Shown here piece after piece: positions 1-9,500 of a DNA stretch of 64,000 nucleotides; positions within the stretch are counted from its first letter, which is position 1, and each line of letters begins with the position of its first letter. The notes under the pieces were generated by a model. That model made no database searches. It was given only the letters and a program-made list of their open reading frames with translations, and was not told the origin of the DNA. This DNA comes from Bradyrhizobium murdochi (GTDB lineage Bacteria; Pseudomonadota; Alphaproteobacteria; Rhizobiales; Xanthobacteraceae): the NCBI RefSeq assembly GCF_000472965.1, contig NZ_AXAU01000016.1, positions 62,001-126,000 on the forward strand, in the 5' to 3' direction. Made by a program: the position numbers and the translations under genes.

Positions 1-31
1 GGGTTTGCTGAGGAGCTAGCCCGGCGCTATC

Positions 32-155
32 CCGTGTCCCGGACGCGGCGCGGCATGAAGTGACGCGACGCAGAGCCGGGACCCAAGGCGGCTGCATCTG
101 GGTCCCGGCTCTGCGGCGCACCGCCAAGGGGCGCTGCGCCGCGTCCGGGACACGG
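32..155. repeat. Nested palindromic repeat (two perfect inverted pairs)
   Basis: A perfect 20-bp outer inverted pair lies at 32-51 and 136-155. Inside it is a perfect 16-bp inverted pair at 70-85 and 99-114 containing GAGCCGGGACCCA. The whole block could fold as a branched hairpin. No credible gene overlaps it; open frames across it are by-products of its GC-rich palindromes. It resembles the dispersed intergenic repeats of Bradyrhizobium, but that family assignment is from memory. Confidence 0.8.
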
Positions 156-177
156 AGGTGGCAGCGCACAAAAAGAA

Positions 178-209
178 AAGCCCCACTTTTTCGGCGGGGC
201 CTTTTCTGT
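178..209 (-). terminator. Rho-independent terminator of the small Gln/Gly/Pro-rich gene
   Basis: Read on the minus strand, a GC-rich stem (GCCCCGCC paired with GTGGGGC around an A-rich loop) is followed by a T-rich tract. It lies about 25 bases beyond the stop codon of the small gene at 234-392. Confidence 0.75.
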
Positions 210-233
210 CTGGCATGTGCCTTCCTACTCTGG

Positions 234-392
234 TTACTCTGGCATCTGCCGCGGATCCTGACTGGGCTTCTGGCCCTGACGGCCCGGATCCTGCTGCTGC
301 TGGCCCGGCTTCTGGCCGCCGCCCTGCTGCTGACCGGGCTTCTGACCCGGGTTCTGGTTCTGCTGGCCCGGGTTCTGGTTCATCTTGCTCAT
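234..392 (-). CDS. Small Gln/Gly/Pro/Asn-rich low-complexity protein (52 aa)
   Basis: This predicted 52-residue protein is almost entirely repeats of the type NPGQ, KPGQ and QQQ. It has no hydrophobic segment and no signal peptide, so it is probably cytoplasmic and disordered. I chose the ATG at 392 because GGAG lies a few bases upstream. The longer in-frame extension to 440 has no such site. A terminator directly downstream supports a real monocistronic transcript. Function is not recognised. Similar short Q/G/P-rich proteins are annotated as hypothetical in Bradyrhizobium relatives (from memory). Composition alone could mislead, hence the moderate confidence. Confidence 0.6.
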   Translation of the reverse strand: MSKMNQNPGQQNQNPGQKPGQQQGGGQKPGQQQQDPGRQGQKPSQDPRQMPE

Positions 393-667
393 CGAGGGAT
401 CTCCGTTGCTGAGGCGTAACCTGAACCAACGGAGAGCCACGGCGTCGGTTTCAGCGGAACAGCGGTTCCGGTGGGATCATCGGAAGGCATTGCCGTGTCC
501 GGAGTGTGGCGCCGGAACCGCCTGCGCAAAAACTAGCTCTGTACAAGCCAAATAAGCCGCAGCCGGCGCTGTTGCCGCCCCCAGTTCCCACTGTTAGAAA
601 ATGCCACGACGCGTCGTCATGGGCTGCCGGAGCTCTCGCCGCGTCTTCATACAACAAACGGCAGCGC

Positions 668-1585
668 ATGGATTATTTCGCCCAGCAACTGATCAACGGC
701 CTAGTGCTCGGCTCGATCTACGGCCTGATCGCCATCGGCTACACCATGGTCTACGGCATCGTCGGCATGATCAATTTCGCCCATGGCGATATTTTCATGA
801 TCGGCGGCTTCATCGCCCTGATCACCTTCCTGATCCTGGTCTCGTTCGGGCTTACCGCCATCCCGCTCATCCTCCTGGTCGTGCTGCTGGTGTCGATGGC
901 AATCACCGCGCTTTACGGTTGGACGGTCGAGCGCATCGCCTACCGGCCGCTGCGGCACTCGTTCCGCCTGGCGCCGATGCTCTCGGCGATCGGTATGTCA
1001 TTCGTGCTCACCAATTATTCGCAGGTCGCCCAGGGCGCACGCGTCAAACCGGTGCCGCCGATCATCACCGGCGGCTATACCCTGCATGAGGGTTCCGAAG
1101 GCTTTGTCGTGCAGCTTTCCAACATCCAGATCATCGTCGTCGTCACCACCATCGTGCTGCTCGCGCTGTTCACCTGGCTGGTGTCGAGCACCCGGCTCGG
1201 CCGCGACATGCGTGCCTGCGAACAGGACCAGACCATGGCCTCCCTGCTCGGCGTCGACGTCGACCGCACCATTTCCATGACGTTCGTGATTGGCGCTGCG
1301 CTCGCTGCGGTGGCCGGCATGATGTACCTGCTCTATTACGGGCTGGTCGATTTCTTCATGGGCTTTGTCGCCGGCATCAAGGCGTTCACCGCGGCCGTGC
1401 TCGGCGGGATCGGCTCGCTGCCCGGCGCGATGCTCGGCGGTCTCCTGATCGGCCTGATCGAGACGCTGTGGTCGGCCTATTTTTCGGTCGAATACAAGGA
1501 CGTCGCCGCGTTCTCGATCCTGATCGTGGTCCTGATCTTCCTTCCGACCGGCCTGCTTGGCCGGCCTGAAGTCGAAAAAGTCTGA
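668..1585 (+). CDS. livH: Branched-chain amino acid ABC transporter permease LivH
   Basis: This inner-membrane permease forms half of the channel of a branched-chain amino acid (HAAT family) importer. The 305-residue protein has about eight hydrophobic segments, the usual layout for LivH. The family loop that docks onto the ATPase is near residues 178-200 (TRLGRDMRACEQD). I start at the ATG opening MDYFAQQLING, which matches the normal N-terminus; the frame is open 54 codons further upstream but that part looks non-coding. The stop overlaps the livM start by one base (TGATG), so translation is coupled. It is first of the livH-M-G-[DUF559]-F run, with the binding protein livK downstream. Confidence 0.95.
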   Translation: MDYFAQQLINGLVLGSIYGLIAIGYTMVYGIVGMINFAHGDIFMIGGFIALITFLILVSFGLTAIPLILLVVLLVSMAITALYGWTVERIAYRPLRHSFRLAPMLSAIGMSFVLTNYSQVAQGARVKPVPPIITGGYTLHEGSEGFVVQLSNIQIIVVVTTIVLLALFTWLVSSTRLGRDMRACEQDQTMASLLGVDVDRTISMTFVIGAALAAVAGMMYLLYYGLVDFFMGFVAGIKAFTAAVLGGIGSLPGAMLGGLLIGLIETLWSAYFSVEYKDVAAFSILIVVLIFLPTGLLGRPEVEKV

Positions 1586-2916
1586 TGGGCCGCAGCGTGA
1601 GCGCACCCCCCGCCGCCCAAACCTCGCGAGCCCCTGGCGCTGCCTTCATCCTCAAGAAAGCGCTGATCAGCGCGTTCGTGGCGCTGGTGCTGTTTTCGCT
1701 GATGATCGGCGTGCGTACCGAGGCCGGCCCGCAAGGGCAATTGGTCTACTGGACGCGCTTCGACGACCTCGCCGTCATGGTCGCAGCCGTGTTCGGCGGC
1801 AGCATCCTCGTCGAGCTGCTGCGGCGATGGTGGGGACCGGTCGACGCCGTCAGGGTAGTGCCACCTTCGGTGCAAAGCGCGCTGTCGCTTGCAGGACGCC
1901 TGGTCGCGCCGGCGCTGCTGGTGTTCACGTTCCTGGTGCCGGTCCTCTTCTACAACGAGCGCTACATTCTCGACCTCGCCATCCTCGTGCTGACCTATGT
2001 GATGCTCGGCTGGGGGCTGAACGTGGTGGTCGGGCTCGCCGGCCTGCTCGACCTCGGCTATGTCGCGTTCTACGCGGTCGGCGCCTATTCCTACGCGCTG
2101 CTAGCGACCAATTTCGGGCTGTCGTTCTGGATCTGCCTGCCGCTCGCCGGAATCCTGGCGGCGTTCTGGGGCGTGCTGCTCGGCTTTCCTGTGCTGCGGC
2201 TACGCGGCGATTACCTTGCCATCGTGACGCTGGCCTTCGGCGAGATCATCCGCCTCGTCCTGATCAACTGGCAGACCCTAACCGGCGGGCCGAACGGCGT
2301 CACCGGCATTCCGCGCCCGACCCTGTTCGGCATTCCGCTGACGCCGGCCGATGACGGGCTGGCGGCCCTGCTCGGCATCGAATTCTCCCCGACGCACCGC
2401 ATCGTATTTCTGTTCTACATTATCCTGGCGCTGGCGCTGCTCACCAACTGGGTCACGATCCGCCTGCGCCGCCTGCCCCTCGGCCGCGCCTGGGAAGCGT
2501 TGCGCGAAGACGAGGTCGCCTGCCGCGCGCTCGGCATCAACACCACCACGACCAAGCTGACGGCATTTGCAACGGGCGCGTTGTTCGGCGGTCTTGCCGG
2601 CGCGTTCTTCGCCACAAGACAAGGCTTCATCAGCCCGGAATCCTTCACCTTCCATGAATCGGCACTGGTGCTGGCGATCGTGGTGCTGGGCGGCATGGGC
2701 TCGCAACTCGGCGTGGCACTGGCGGCGCTCACCATGATCGGCGGCTTCGAGCTGTTTCGCGGGCTCGACCAGTACCGCATGCTGGTGTTCGGCATGGCGA
2801 TGGTGCTCTTGATGATCTGGAGGCCGCGCGGCCTGGTCGGCCATCGCGCGCCGACCGTATTCCTCAAGCATAGCCAGGCGATCTCGTCCGACCTCGTCAA
2901 GGAGGGACACGGATGA
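1585..2916 (+). CDS. livM: Branched-chain amino acid ABC transporter permease LivM
   Basis: This is the second membrane permease of the Liv importer and partner of LivH. The 443 residues begin with a long N-terminal extension holding extra hydrophobic segments. The BPD_transp_2 permease core follows from about residue 115, with the conserved VVGLAGLLDLGYVAFYAVGA region. The ATPase-docking loop is near residue 300 (LPLGRAWEALREDEVACRAL). The length fits the LivM subgroup with an extended N-terminus. It overlaps livH by one base and livG by four (ATGA), which indicates tight translational coupling. Confidence 0.95.
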   Translation: MGRSVSAPPAAQTSRAPGAAFILKKALISAFVALVLFSLMIGVRTEAGPQGQLVYWTRFDDLAVMVAAVFGGSILVELLRRWWGPVDAVRVVPPSVQSALSLAGRLVAPALLVFTFLVPVLFYNERYILDLAILVLTYVMLGWGLNVVVGLAGLLDLGYVAFYAVGAYSYALLATNFGLSFWICLPLAGILAAFWGVLLGFPVLRLRGDYLAIVTLAFGEIIRLVLINWQTLTGGPNGVTGIPRPTLFGIPLTPADDGLAALLGIEFSPTHRIVFLFYIILALALLTNWVTIRLRRLPLGRAWEALREDEVACRALGINTTTTKLTAFATGALFGGLAGAFFATRQGFISPESFTFHESALVLAIVVLGGMGSQLGVALAALTMIGGFELFRGLDQYRMLVFGMAMVLLMIWRPRGLVGHRAPTVFLKHSQAISSDLVKEGHG

Positions 2917-3746
2917 GCGGCGATCCGATTCTCTGCGTTGATCGCCTGTCGATGCGCTTCGGCGGCATCGTCGCCGTCAACGACCTCTCCTTCGACGCCG
3001 AGCGGCGCAAGATCACCGCGCTGATCGGGCCGAACGGCGCCGGCAAGACCACCGTCTTCAACTGCATCACCGGCTTCTACAAGCCGACCTCGGGCGCCAT
3101 CGGCCTTACCCATGATGACGGCCGCGCCATCCGGCTCGAGCGGCTGAACGATTTCCGGATTGCCAAACTGGCCAAGGTCGCGCGCACCTTTCAGAACATC
3201 CGCCTGTTTCCCGGGATGACGGCGCTGGAAAACCTGATGGTCGCACAGCACAACGCGCTGATGCGCGCCTCCGGGTTGACGTTCCTTGGCCTGATCGGCG
3301 CGCCGTCCTGGCACCACGCCGAACAGGCCGCGATCGACCTGGCGCGGATCTGGCTCGACCGCATTGGTCTTCTGGATCGCGCCGACGATGCCGCCGGCAA
3401 CCTGCCCTATGGCGACCAGCGGCGCCTGGAGATCGCGCGCGCAATGTGCACCCAGCCCGCCCTGCTCTGCCTCGACGAGCCGGCTGCGGGATTGAATGCG
3501 CGCGAAAGCGCTGCTTTAAGCGAATTGCTGCTCTCGATCCGCGCCGACCAGGGCACCTCGATCCTTTTGATCGAGCACGACATGAGCGTGGTGATGCAAA
3601 TCTCCGACCACGTCGTGGTGATGGACCACGGCATCAAGATCGCCGAAGGCACGCCGCGCCAGATCCGCGACGATCCCAAGGTGATCGCGGCCTATCTCGG
3701 CGCCGACGAGGAGGAAGCCATCGCGGTGATGGAGAGCGGGACGTGA
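2913..3746 (+). CDS. livG: Branched-chain amino acid ABC transporter ATP-binding protein LivG
   Basis: This is one of the two cytoplasmic ATPases of the Liv importer. The Walker A motif GPNGAGKTT is at residues 39-47. The signature is the LivG-type LPYGDQRRLEIA rather than LSGGQ. Walker B ends in LDEPAAGLN, and the switch histidine is in LLIEHDMSVV. The length of 277 residues is normal. It starts inside the end of livM (ATGA overlap). In most relatives livF follows directly; here about 520 bases with a REP-flanked DUF559 gene intervene, which may weaken coupling between the two ATPases. Confidence 0.95.
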   Translation: MSGDPILCVDRLSMRFGGIVAVNDLSFDAERRKITALIGPNGAGKTTVFNCITGFYKPTSGAIGLTHDDGRAIRLERLNDFRIAKLAKVARTFQNIRLFPGMTALENLMVAQHNALMRASGLTFLGLIGAPSWHHAEQAAIDLARIWLDRIGLLDRADDAAGNLPYGDQRRLEIARAMCTQPALLCLDEPAAGLNARESAALSELLLSIRADQGTSILLIEHDMSVVMQISDHVVVMDHGIKIAEGTPRQIRDDPKVIAAYLGADEEEAIAVMESGT

Positions 3747-3762
3747 GCGAGCCGCGCGACAA

Positions 3763-3818
3763 GTCCCCCACCTCCCCCTGGAAGGGGGAGGTCGACCGCG
3801 AAGCGGGCGGGTGGGGGT
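3763..3818. repeat. REP-like palindrome, left copy beside the DUF559 gene
   Basis: A hairpin of the form ACCTCCCCCT/AGGGGGAGGT at 3770-3792 is followed by GGGTGGGGGT at 3809-3818. The same parts recur in inverted orientation at 4187-4223, so the DUF559 gene lies between two oppositely oriented copies. Such CCTCCCCC palindromes are common intergenic elements in Bradyrhizobium and relatives. Confidence 0.8.
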
Positions 3819-3841
3819 CACGCTTTTCCCGCACGAAAGAT

Positions 3842-4267
3842 ATGACCGCTAGGGCGCGATCTCTCCGCGCAAACATGACCGACGCGGAATTGCGGCTGTG
3901 GCGTGCGCTGCGCCGTGACCAACTGAATGGCCTTTCATTCAGAAAGCAGCATCCGATCGGGCCGTACACAGTCGACTTCTATTGCTCCCGTCTTCGGCTC
4001 GCTGTCGAAGTGGACGGCGGACAACACGCAGAACAGCGTAAGCAAGCCGACGATCGTCGAACACAATGGCTTGCCGAGAAAGGCGTTACCGTCGTTCGCT
4101 ACTGGAACAACGATGTCCTTGCGAACCTGGAGGGCGTGCTTAGCGATCTCCTGACGCAAACCGAGAGGCTTGCGCAAGCGGCTGCAACCCCCACCCCACC
4201 CCTCCCCCTTTCAGGGGGAGGGAGTACCGACAAGCTCGCGCCCGACGAAGAAGAGAGCGAGTCATGA
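3842..4267 (+). CDS. DUF559 endonuclease-like protein inserted between livG and livF
   Basis: This 141-residue protein carries a DUF559 domain, related to the Vsr/PD-(D/E)XK nuclease fold. The family core runs from about residue 13 to 108 (TDAELRLWRALRR, then QHPIGPYTVDF). The acidic residues expected at a metal site are D45, E56 and D58 (AVEVDGGQH), with RYWNN and a leucine-rich helix after them. The ATG at 3842 is the first start that keeps the whole domain; its ribosome site is weak. The C-terminal tail from about residue 115 (TPTPPLPLSGGGS) is encoded by the right REP copy, and the stop overlaps the livF ATG by four bases. No substrate is known for the family. Flanking inverted repeats suggest acquisition as a unit. 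Confidence 0.75.
   Translation: MTARARSLRANMTDAELRLWRALRRDQLNGLSFRKQHPIGPYTVDFYCSRLRLAVEVDGGQHAEQRKQADDRRTQWLAEKGVTVVRYWNNDVLANLEGVLSDLLTQTERLAQAAATPTPPLPLSGGGSTDKLAPDEEESES
4187..4223. repeat. REP-like palindrome, right copy, inverted relative to the left
   Basis: ACCCCCACCC at 4187-4196 is the exact reverse complement of the left copy's inner edge. It is followed by a perfect 9-bp hairpin, CCTCCCCCT/AGGGGGAGG, at 4201-4221. The element lies inside the 3' end of the DUF559 frame and encodes its Pro/Gly-rich tail. Confidence 0.8.
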
Positions 4268-4998
4268 CTCACCCCCTGCTCGCGATCCGCTCGCTGCGGG
4301 CGGCCTATGGCAAGATCGAGGCGCTCAAGGGCGTCGACCTCGACATCAACGCCGGCGAGATCGTCGCGCTGATCGGCGCCAACGGCGCCGGCAAGTCGAC
4401 GTTGATGATGACGATTTTCGGCCGGCCCCGTGCCCGCGCCGGCCGCATCGAATTCGACGGCCGGGACATTACCGGCGTGCCGACGCATGAGATTGCGCGG
4501 CTGCGGATTGCCCAGTCGCCCGAAGGCCGCCGGATTTTTCCGCGCATGAGCGTGGCGGAAAACCTGCAGATGGGCGCCGACGCCACCGACTCAAGCGAGG
4601 CCGATCGGGCGAGCGGCCTGGAACGTGTCTTCGCGCTGTTCCCGCGGCTCAAGGAACGCATGACCCAGCGCGGCGGCACGTTGTCCGGCGGCGAGCAGCA
4701 GATGCTGGCGATCGGCCGGGCCTTGATGAGCCGGCCGCGCCTGTTGATGCTGGACGAGCCGTCGCTGGGGCTGGCTCCCCTGATCGCGCGGCAGATTTTC
4801 GATGCGATCCGGACCCTGAACCGGCAGGACGGCCTGACCGTGCTGATCGTGGAGCAGAACGCCAACCACGCGCTGAAACTGGCCCATCGCGGCTATGTCA
4901 TGGTCAACGGCCTGATCACGCTGTCCGGAACCGGCAGCGAATTGCTGCAGCGCCCGGAAATCCGCGCCGCCTATCTGGAGGGCGGCCGCCGGGAGTAG
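4264..4998 (+). CDS. livF: Branched-chain amino acid ABC transporter ATP-binding protein LivF
   Basis: This is the second cytoplasmic ATPase of the Liv importer and heterodimer partner of LivG. Walker A GANGAGKST is at residues 38-46. The signature LSGGEQQMLAIGRAL and Walker B LLMLDEPSLGLAP are intact, as is VEQNA at the switch region. The length of 244 residues is typical. The ATG overlaps the stop of the inserted DUF559 gene (ATGA), so livF has kept a coupled start, now behind the DUF559 frame instead of livG. AAGAAGAGAG upstream could serve as a ribosome site. Confidence 0.95.
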   Translation: MTHPLLAIRSLRAAYGKIEALKGVDLDINAGEIVALIGANGAGKSTLMMTIFGRPRARAGRIEFDGRDITGVPTHEIARLRIAQSPEGRRIFPRMSVAENLQMGADATDSSEADRASGLERVFALFPRLKERMTQRGGTLSGGEQQMLAIGRALMSRPRLLMLDEPSLGLAPLIARQIFDAIRTLNRQDGLTVLIVEQNANHALKLAHRGYVMVNGLITLSGTGSELLQRPEIRAAYLEGGRRE

Positions 4999-5125
4999 CG
5001 GTCCCACCTGCCCCCGGCGCACCCTTGGTGCGTGCTGCGGCAAGATGCGGCGAACCGACGGTGGATTTGCCCGAAATTTGCCGATGACTTCGCCGTAAAA
5101 TCAGCCGACAATAGGCGTGGTTTTG

Positions 5126-5145
5126 GTACCCGGCCTGCCGGGTAC
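5126..5145 (+). promoter_or_regulatory. Hairpin in the livK leader
   Basis: GTACCCGG and CCGGGTAC form a perfect 8-bp stem with a CCTG loop, ending 33 bases before the livK start. There is no T tract after it, so it is not an ordinary terminator. It could stabilise the livK transcript or act as a protein site; the role is inference. Confidence 0.45.
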
Positions 5146-5178
5146 TTCCTGAAATCGACTGACCTGCGAGGACACCTC

Positions 5179-6297
5179 ATGAAATCACTGAAACTCATCG
5201 GCCTGGCATTGGGCGCATCGCTGGCGCTGTCGACAACGGCGCTGGCGCAGGACATCTCCATCGCAGTGGTGGGCCCGATGACGGGCGGCGAATCCGCATT
5301 CGGCCGGCAGATGAAGAACGGCGCCGAACAATTCGTGGCCGATATCAACGCCGCCGGCGGCGTGCTGGGCAAGAAGCTGGCGCTGCAGATCGGCGACGAT
5401 GCCTGCGATCCGAAGCAGGCACGCTCTGTCGCGGAAAAGTTCGCCAGCGCCAAGATCCCGTTCGTTGCCGGCCACTTCTGCTCGTCGTCGTCGATCCCGG
5501 CATCGGAAGCCTATGCCGACGGCAACGTGCTGCAGATTACGCCGGCGTCGACCAACCCGCTATTCACCGAGCGCAAGCTCTGGAACGTGGCGCGCGTCTG
5601 CGGCCGTGACGATCAGCAGGGCCTGGTTGCCGCCGACTACATCGTCAAGAACTACAAGGGCAAGAACATCGCCATCCTCAACGACAAGACCACTTACGGC
5701 AAGGGTCTCGCCGACGAAACCAAGAAGGCGCTCAACAAGGCCGGCGTCACCGAGAAGATGTTCGAATCCTACAACAAGGGCGACAAGGACTTTAACGCGA
5801 TCGTGTCGCGCCTGAAGCGCGACAATATCGATCTGGTGTTTGTCGGCGGCTATCATCAAGAATCCGGCCTCATTCTGCGCCAGATGCGCGACCAGGGCCT
5901 CAAGACGGTGTTGATGGCGGGCGACGCGCTGAACGACAAGGAGTTCGCCTCGATCGCCGGTCCGGCCGCGGAGGGCACGCTGTTCACCTTCGGTCCCGAT
6001 CCGCGCAACAAGGCGACCGCGAAGGCGATCGTCGAGAAGTTCAAGGGCAAGAACATCGATCCCGAAGGCTACACCCTCTATACCTACGCTGCGATGCAGG
6101 TGTGGTCGCAGGCGGCGGCGAAGGCCAAGACCACCGATCCGAAGAAGGTCATGGAAACCATCAAGGCCGGCGAATGGGACACCGTGCTCGGCAAGCTGGG
6201 CTTCGACGCCAAGGGTGACATCAAGGTGATCGACTACGTCGTCTACAAGTGGGACGCCAAGGGCAACTACGCCGAGATCCATCCGAAGGCCTCCTGA
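5179..6297 (+). CDS. livK: Branched-chain amino acid ABC transporter substrate-binding protein
   Basis: This periplasmic receptor (Peripla_BP_6/Leu-Ile-Val-binding family) delivers substrate to LivHMGF. It has 372 residues with a 23-residue signal peptide ending ALA before QDISIAVVG. The mature part has the two-lobe pattern of the family, including GPMTGGESAFGRQM near the start and ITPASTNPLFTE in lobe one. The ATG at 5179 is preceded by GAGGAC at good spacing; the frame is open 49 codons further up but without a signal sequence. It has its own 180-base leader after livF, a hairpin in the leader and a strong terminator after it, so it may be transcribed separately. Substrate specificity cannot be read from sequence. 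Confidence 0.93.
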   Translation: MKSLKLIGLALGASLALSTTALAQDISIAVVGPMTGGESAFGRQMKNGAEQFVADINAAGGVLGKKLALQIGDDACDPKQARSVAEKFASAKIPFVAGHFCSSSSIPASEAYADGNVLQITPASTNPLFTERKLWNVARVCGRDDQQGLVAADYIVKNYKGKNIAILNDKTTYGKGLADETKKALNKAGVTEKMFESYNKGDKDFNAIVSRLKRDNIDLVFVGGYHQESGLILRQMRDQGLKTVLMAGDALNDKEFASIAGPAAEGTLFTFGPDPRNKATAKAIVEKFKGKNIDPEGYTLYTYAAMQVWSQAAAKAKTTDPKKVMETIKAGEWDTVLGKLGFDAKGDIKVIDYVVYKWDAKGNYAEIHPKAS

Positions 6298-6330
6298 TCC
6301 CTTCGGCGATCAGCGCCGATCACAACATCA

Positions 6331-6362
6331 AACGCCCCGGCCTACCGGGGCGTTTTTATTTT
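6331..6362 (+). terminator. Rho-independent terminator after livK
   Basis: AACGCCCCGG pairs with CCGGGGCGTT around a short loop, followed by TTTTTATTTT. It ends the liv transcript. Confidence 0.9.
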
Positions 6363-6525
6363 CGGTTCCAAATAATTTTTAACCGAGAGGAACAATTGGG
6401 TTCCCACGGCATTGTGGAGAGTTGGGGCTGAGTTCCATGTCATTGATTTCACGACCTTAACCGTTATTCCAGCTTGATCTGCCGCAGGGCAGCGGGTCTA
6501 TTTCGTGAAATTGCATCTCAGCCAA

Positions 6526-6549
6526 TGAGATTTTGAGATTTTGAGATTT
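6526..6549 (+). repeat. Three perfect tandem copies of TGAGATTT in a leader
   Basis: The octamer TGAGATTT occurs three times head to tail and ends 24 bases before the ATG of the poly-HAMP kinase, just ahead of its GAGGAG ribosome site. An 8-bp unit can change copy number by slippage, altering the leader without affecting any reading frame. Confidence 0.75.
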
Positions 6550-6573
6550 GCGCGAACTGGCCGAGGAGACACC

Positions 6574-9500
6574 ATGAGTGATCTTTCCCCTGGAGCATCT
6601 CCCTCCGCTCGCCGGGTCGCCAAATCCAAACCACCCCACACCAACGGCACGTCCGATCCGATGCAGGACCTGCTGCACGCGTTGCAGGCAATGCGTGCCG
6701 GCGATTTCTCGGTACGCATGACAGGCGATCATCTCGGCATCGAGGGCAAGATTGCCGATACCTTCAACGAAATCGTCGCCTCCAACCAGCGAATGGCGCA
6801 GCAACTGGAGCACGTCGGCCAGGTCGTCGGGCGCGAGGGCAAGACGCGCCAGCGCGTCAAGTTCGACCTCTCGAGCGGCTCGTGGGCGGACATGGAAGGC
6901 TCCGTCAACACGCTGATCGACGATCTACTGTGGCCGACCCGCGAAGTCACGCGCGCGGTCGCCGCGGTGGCACAGGGCGATCTGCTGCAGACCGTGCAAC
7001 TCAACGTCGACGGCCGCCCGCTTGGCGGCGAATTTCTGCAGTCTGCCACCATCGTCAACACGATGATCAAGCAGCTCGGCGTGTTCACCTCGGAGGTGAC
7101 GCGCGTCGCGCGCGAAGTCGGCACCGAGGGCAAGCTCGGTGGCCAGGCCCAGGTGCCGGAAGTGACCGGCGTCTGGAAAGACCTGACCGAGAGCGTCAAC
7201 TCGATGGCCAATAACCTGACCGGCCAGGTCCGCAACATTGCCGAAGTGACCATTGCGGTCGCCAATGGCGACCTGTCGAAGAAGATCACCGTCGACGTCC
7301 GCGGCGAGATCCTGCAGCTCAAGGAAGCCATCAACACGATGGTGGACCAACTCCGCTCCTTCGCTTCCGAAGTGACGCGCGTGGCCCGCGAAGTCGGCAC
7401 CGACGGCAAGCTCGGCGGCCAAGCAATCGTTCCCGGCGTCGCCGGCACCTGGAAGGATCTGACCGACTCCGTCAACGCGATGTGCGGCAACCTCACCGCA
7501 CAGGTCCGCAACATCGCCAACGTCACTACCGCGGTCGCCCGTGGCGACCTCTCGCGCAAGATCACGGTCGACGTCCGCGGCGAAATCCTCGAGCTCAAGG
7601 ACACCATCAACACGATGGTCGACCAGCTCAACTCGTTCGCCTCGGAAGTGACGCGCGTGGCGCGCGAGGTCGGCACCGAAGGCAAGCTCGGCGGTCAGGC
7701 CCAGGTGCCTGGTGTGGCCGGCACCTGGAAGGACCTCACCGACAACGTCAACTTCATGGCTTCCAACCTGACGGCGCAGGTTCGCAACATCGCCGATGTC
7801 GCTACCGCCATTGCCGGCGGCGACCTCTCCAAGAAGATCACCGTGAACGTCTCGGGCGAAATCCTTCAGTTGAAGGAAACGCTCAACACCATGGTCGACC
7901 AGCTCAATGCTTTTGCCGGCGAAGTGACGCGCGTGGCGCGCGAAGTCGGCACCGAGGGACGGCTCGGCGGTCAGGCCAACGTGCTCGGCGTCGCCGGCAC
8001 CTGGAAGGACCTCACCGAGAGCGTCAACTCGATGGCCTCCAACCTGACCGCGCAGGTCCGCAACATCGCCGAGGTGACGACCGCGGTCGCCAATGGCGAC
8101 CTGTCGAAAAAGATCACGGTGGACGTCCGCGGCGAAATTCTGGAGTTGAAAGACACCATCAATACGATGGTGGATCAGCTCAACGCCTTTGCCGGCGAAG
8201 TGACGCGCGTCGCGCGCGAAGTCGGCACCGAAGGCAAGCTCGGTGGCCAGGCCAACGTGCGCGGCGTCGCCGGCACCTGGAAGGACCTCACCGACAACGT
8301 CAATTCGATGGCCGGCAACCTCACCGCTCAGGTTCGCAACATCGCCGAAGTCGCGACCGCGGTGGCGAAGGGCGACCTGTCGAAGAAGATCACGGTCAAC
8401 GTCTCGGGCGAAATCCTTCAGTTGAAGGAAACGCTGAACACGATGGTCGATCAGCTCAACGCCTTTGCCGGCGAAGTGACGCGCGTGGCGCGCGAGGTCG
8501 GCACCGACGGTAAGCTCGGCGGCCAGGCACAGGTGCCTGAAGTGGCCGGCACCTGGAAGGATTTGACCGACTCAGTGAACTCGATGGCGGGCAACCTGAC
8601 TGCGCAGGTCCGCAACATCGCAGAAGTGGCGACCGCGATCGCCGGCGGCGACCTCTCGCGAAAAATCACGGTCGACGTGCGCGGCGAAATTCTGCAGCTC
8701 AAGGAAACGCTGAACACGATGGTCGACCAGCTCAACCGCTTCGCGGGCGAAGTGACCCGCGTGGCGCGCGAGGTCGGCACCGAGGGACGGCTCGGCGGCC
8801 AGGCCAACGTGCCCGGCGTCGCCGGCACCTGGAAGGACCTCACCGACAACGTCAACTCGATGGCCGGCAACCTGACCGGCCAGGTCCGCAACATCGCCGA
8901 GGTGACCACGGCGGTGGCGAAGGGCGACCTGTCGAAGAAGATCACGGTCGACGTCAAGGGCGAGATTCTCGAACTGAAGAACACCGTCAACACGATGGTG
9001 GACCAGCTCAACGCCTTCGCGTCGGAAGTGACGCGCGTGGCGCGCGAGGTCGGTACCGAAGGCAAGCTCGGTGGCCAGGCCCAGGTGCCTGAAGTCGCCG
9101 GCACCTGGAAGGACCTGACCGACAACGTCAACTTCATGGCTTCGAACCTGACCGCGCAGGTCCGCAACATCGCCGAGGTCGCAACTGCGATCGCCGGCGG
9201 CGACCTCTCCAAGAAGATCACGGTGGACGTCCGCGGCGAGATCCTGCTGCTGAAGGACACCCTCAATACGATGGTCGAGCAGCTACGCTCCTTCGCCGCC
9301 GAAGTGACGCGCGTGGCGCGCGAGGTCGGCACCGAGGGACGGCTCGGCGGCCAGGCCGTGGTGCCCGGCGTCGGCGGCACCTGGAAGGATCTGACCGACA
9401 ACGTCAACCTGCTGGCGGCCAACCTCACCACGCAGGTGCGCAACATCGCTGAAGTCACGACCGCCGTGGCGCGCGGCGACCTGTCGCGCAAGATCACCGT

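Noticed and set aside
16..429. Open frame of 137 codons on the minus strand, and overlapping plus-strand frames
   Set aside because: They run through the nested palindrome and the terminator; composition is Arg/Pro-rich shadow sequence and no ribosome site or family pattern is seen.
5126..5145. livK leader hairpin as a terminator
   Set aside because: No run of T follows the stem, so I recorded it as regulatory only.
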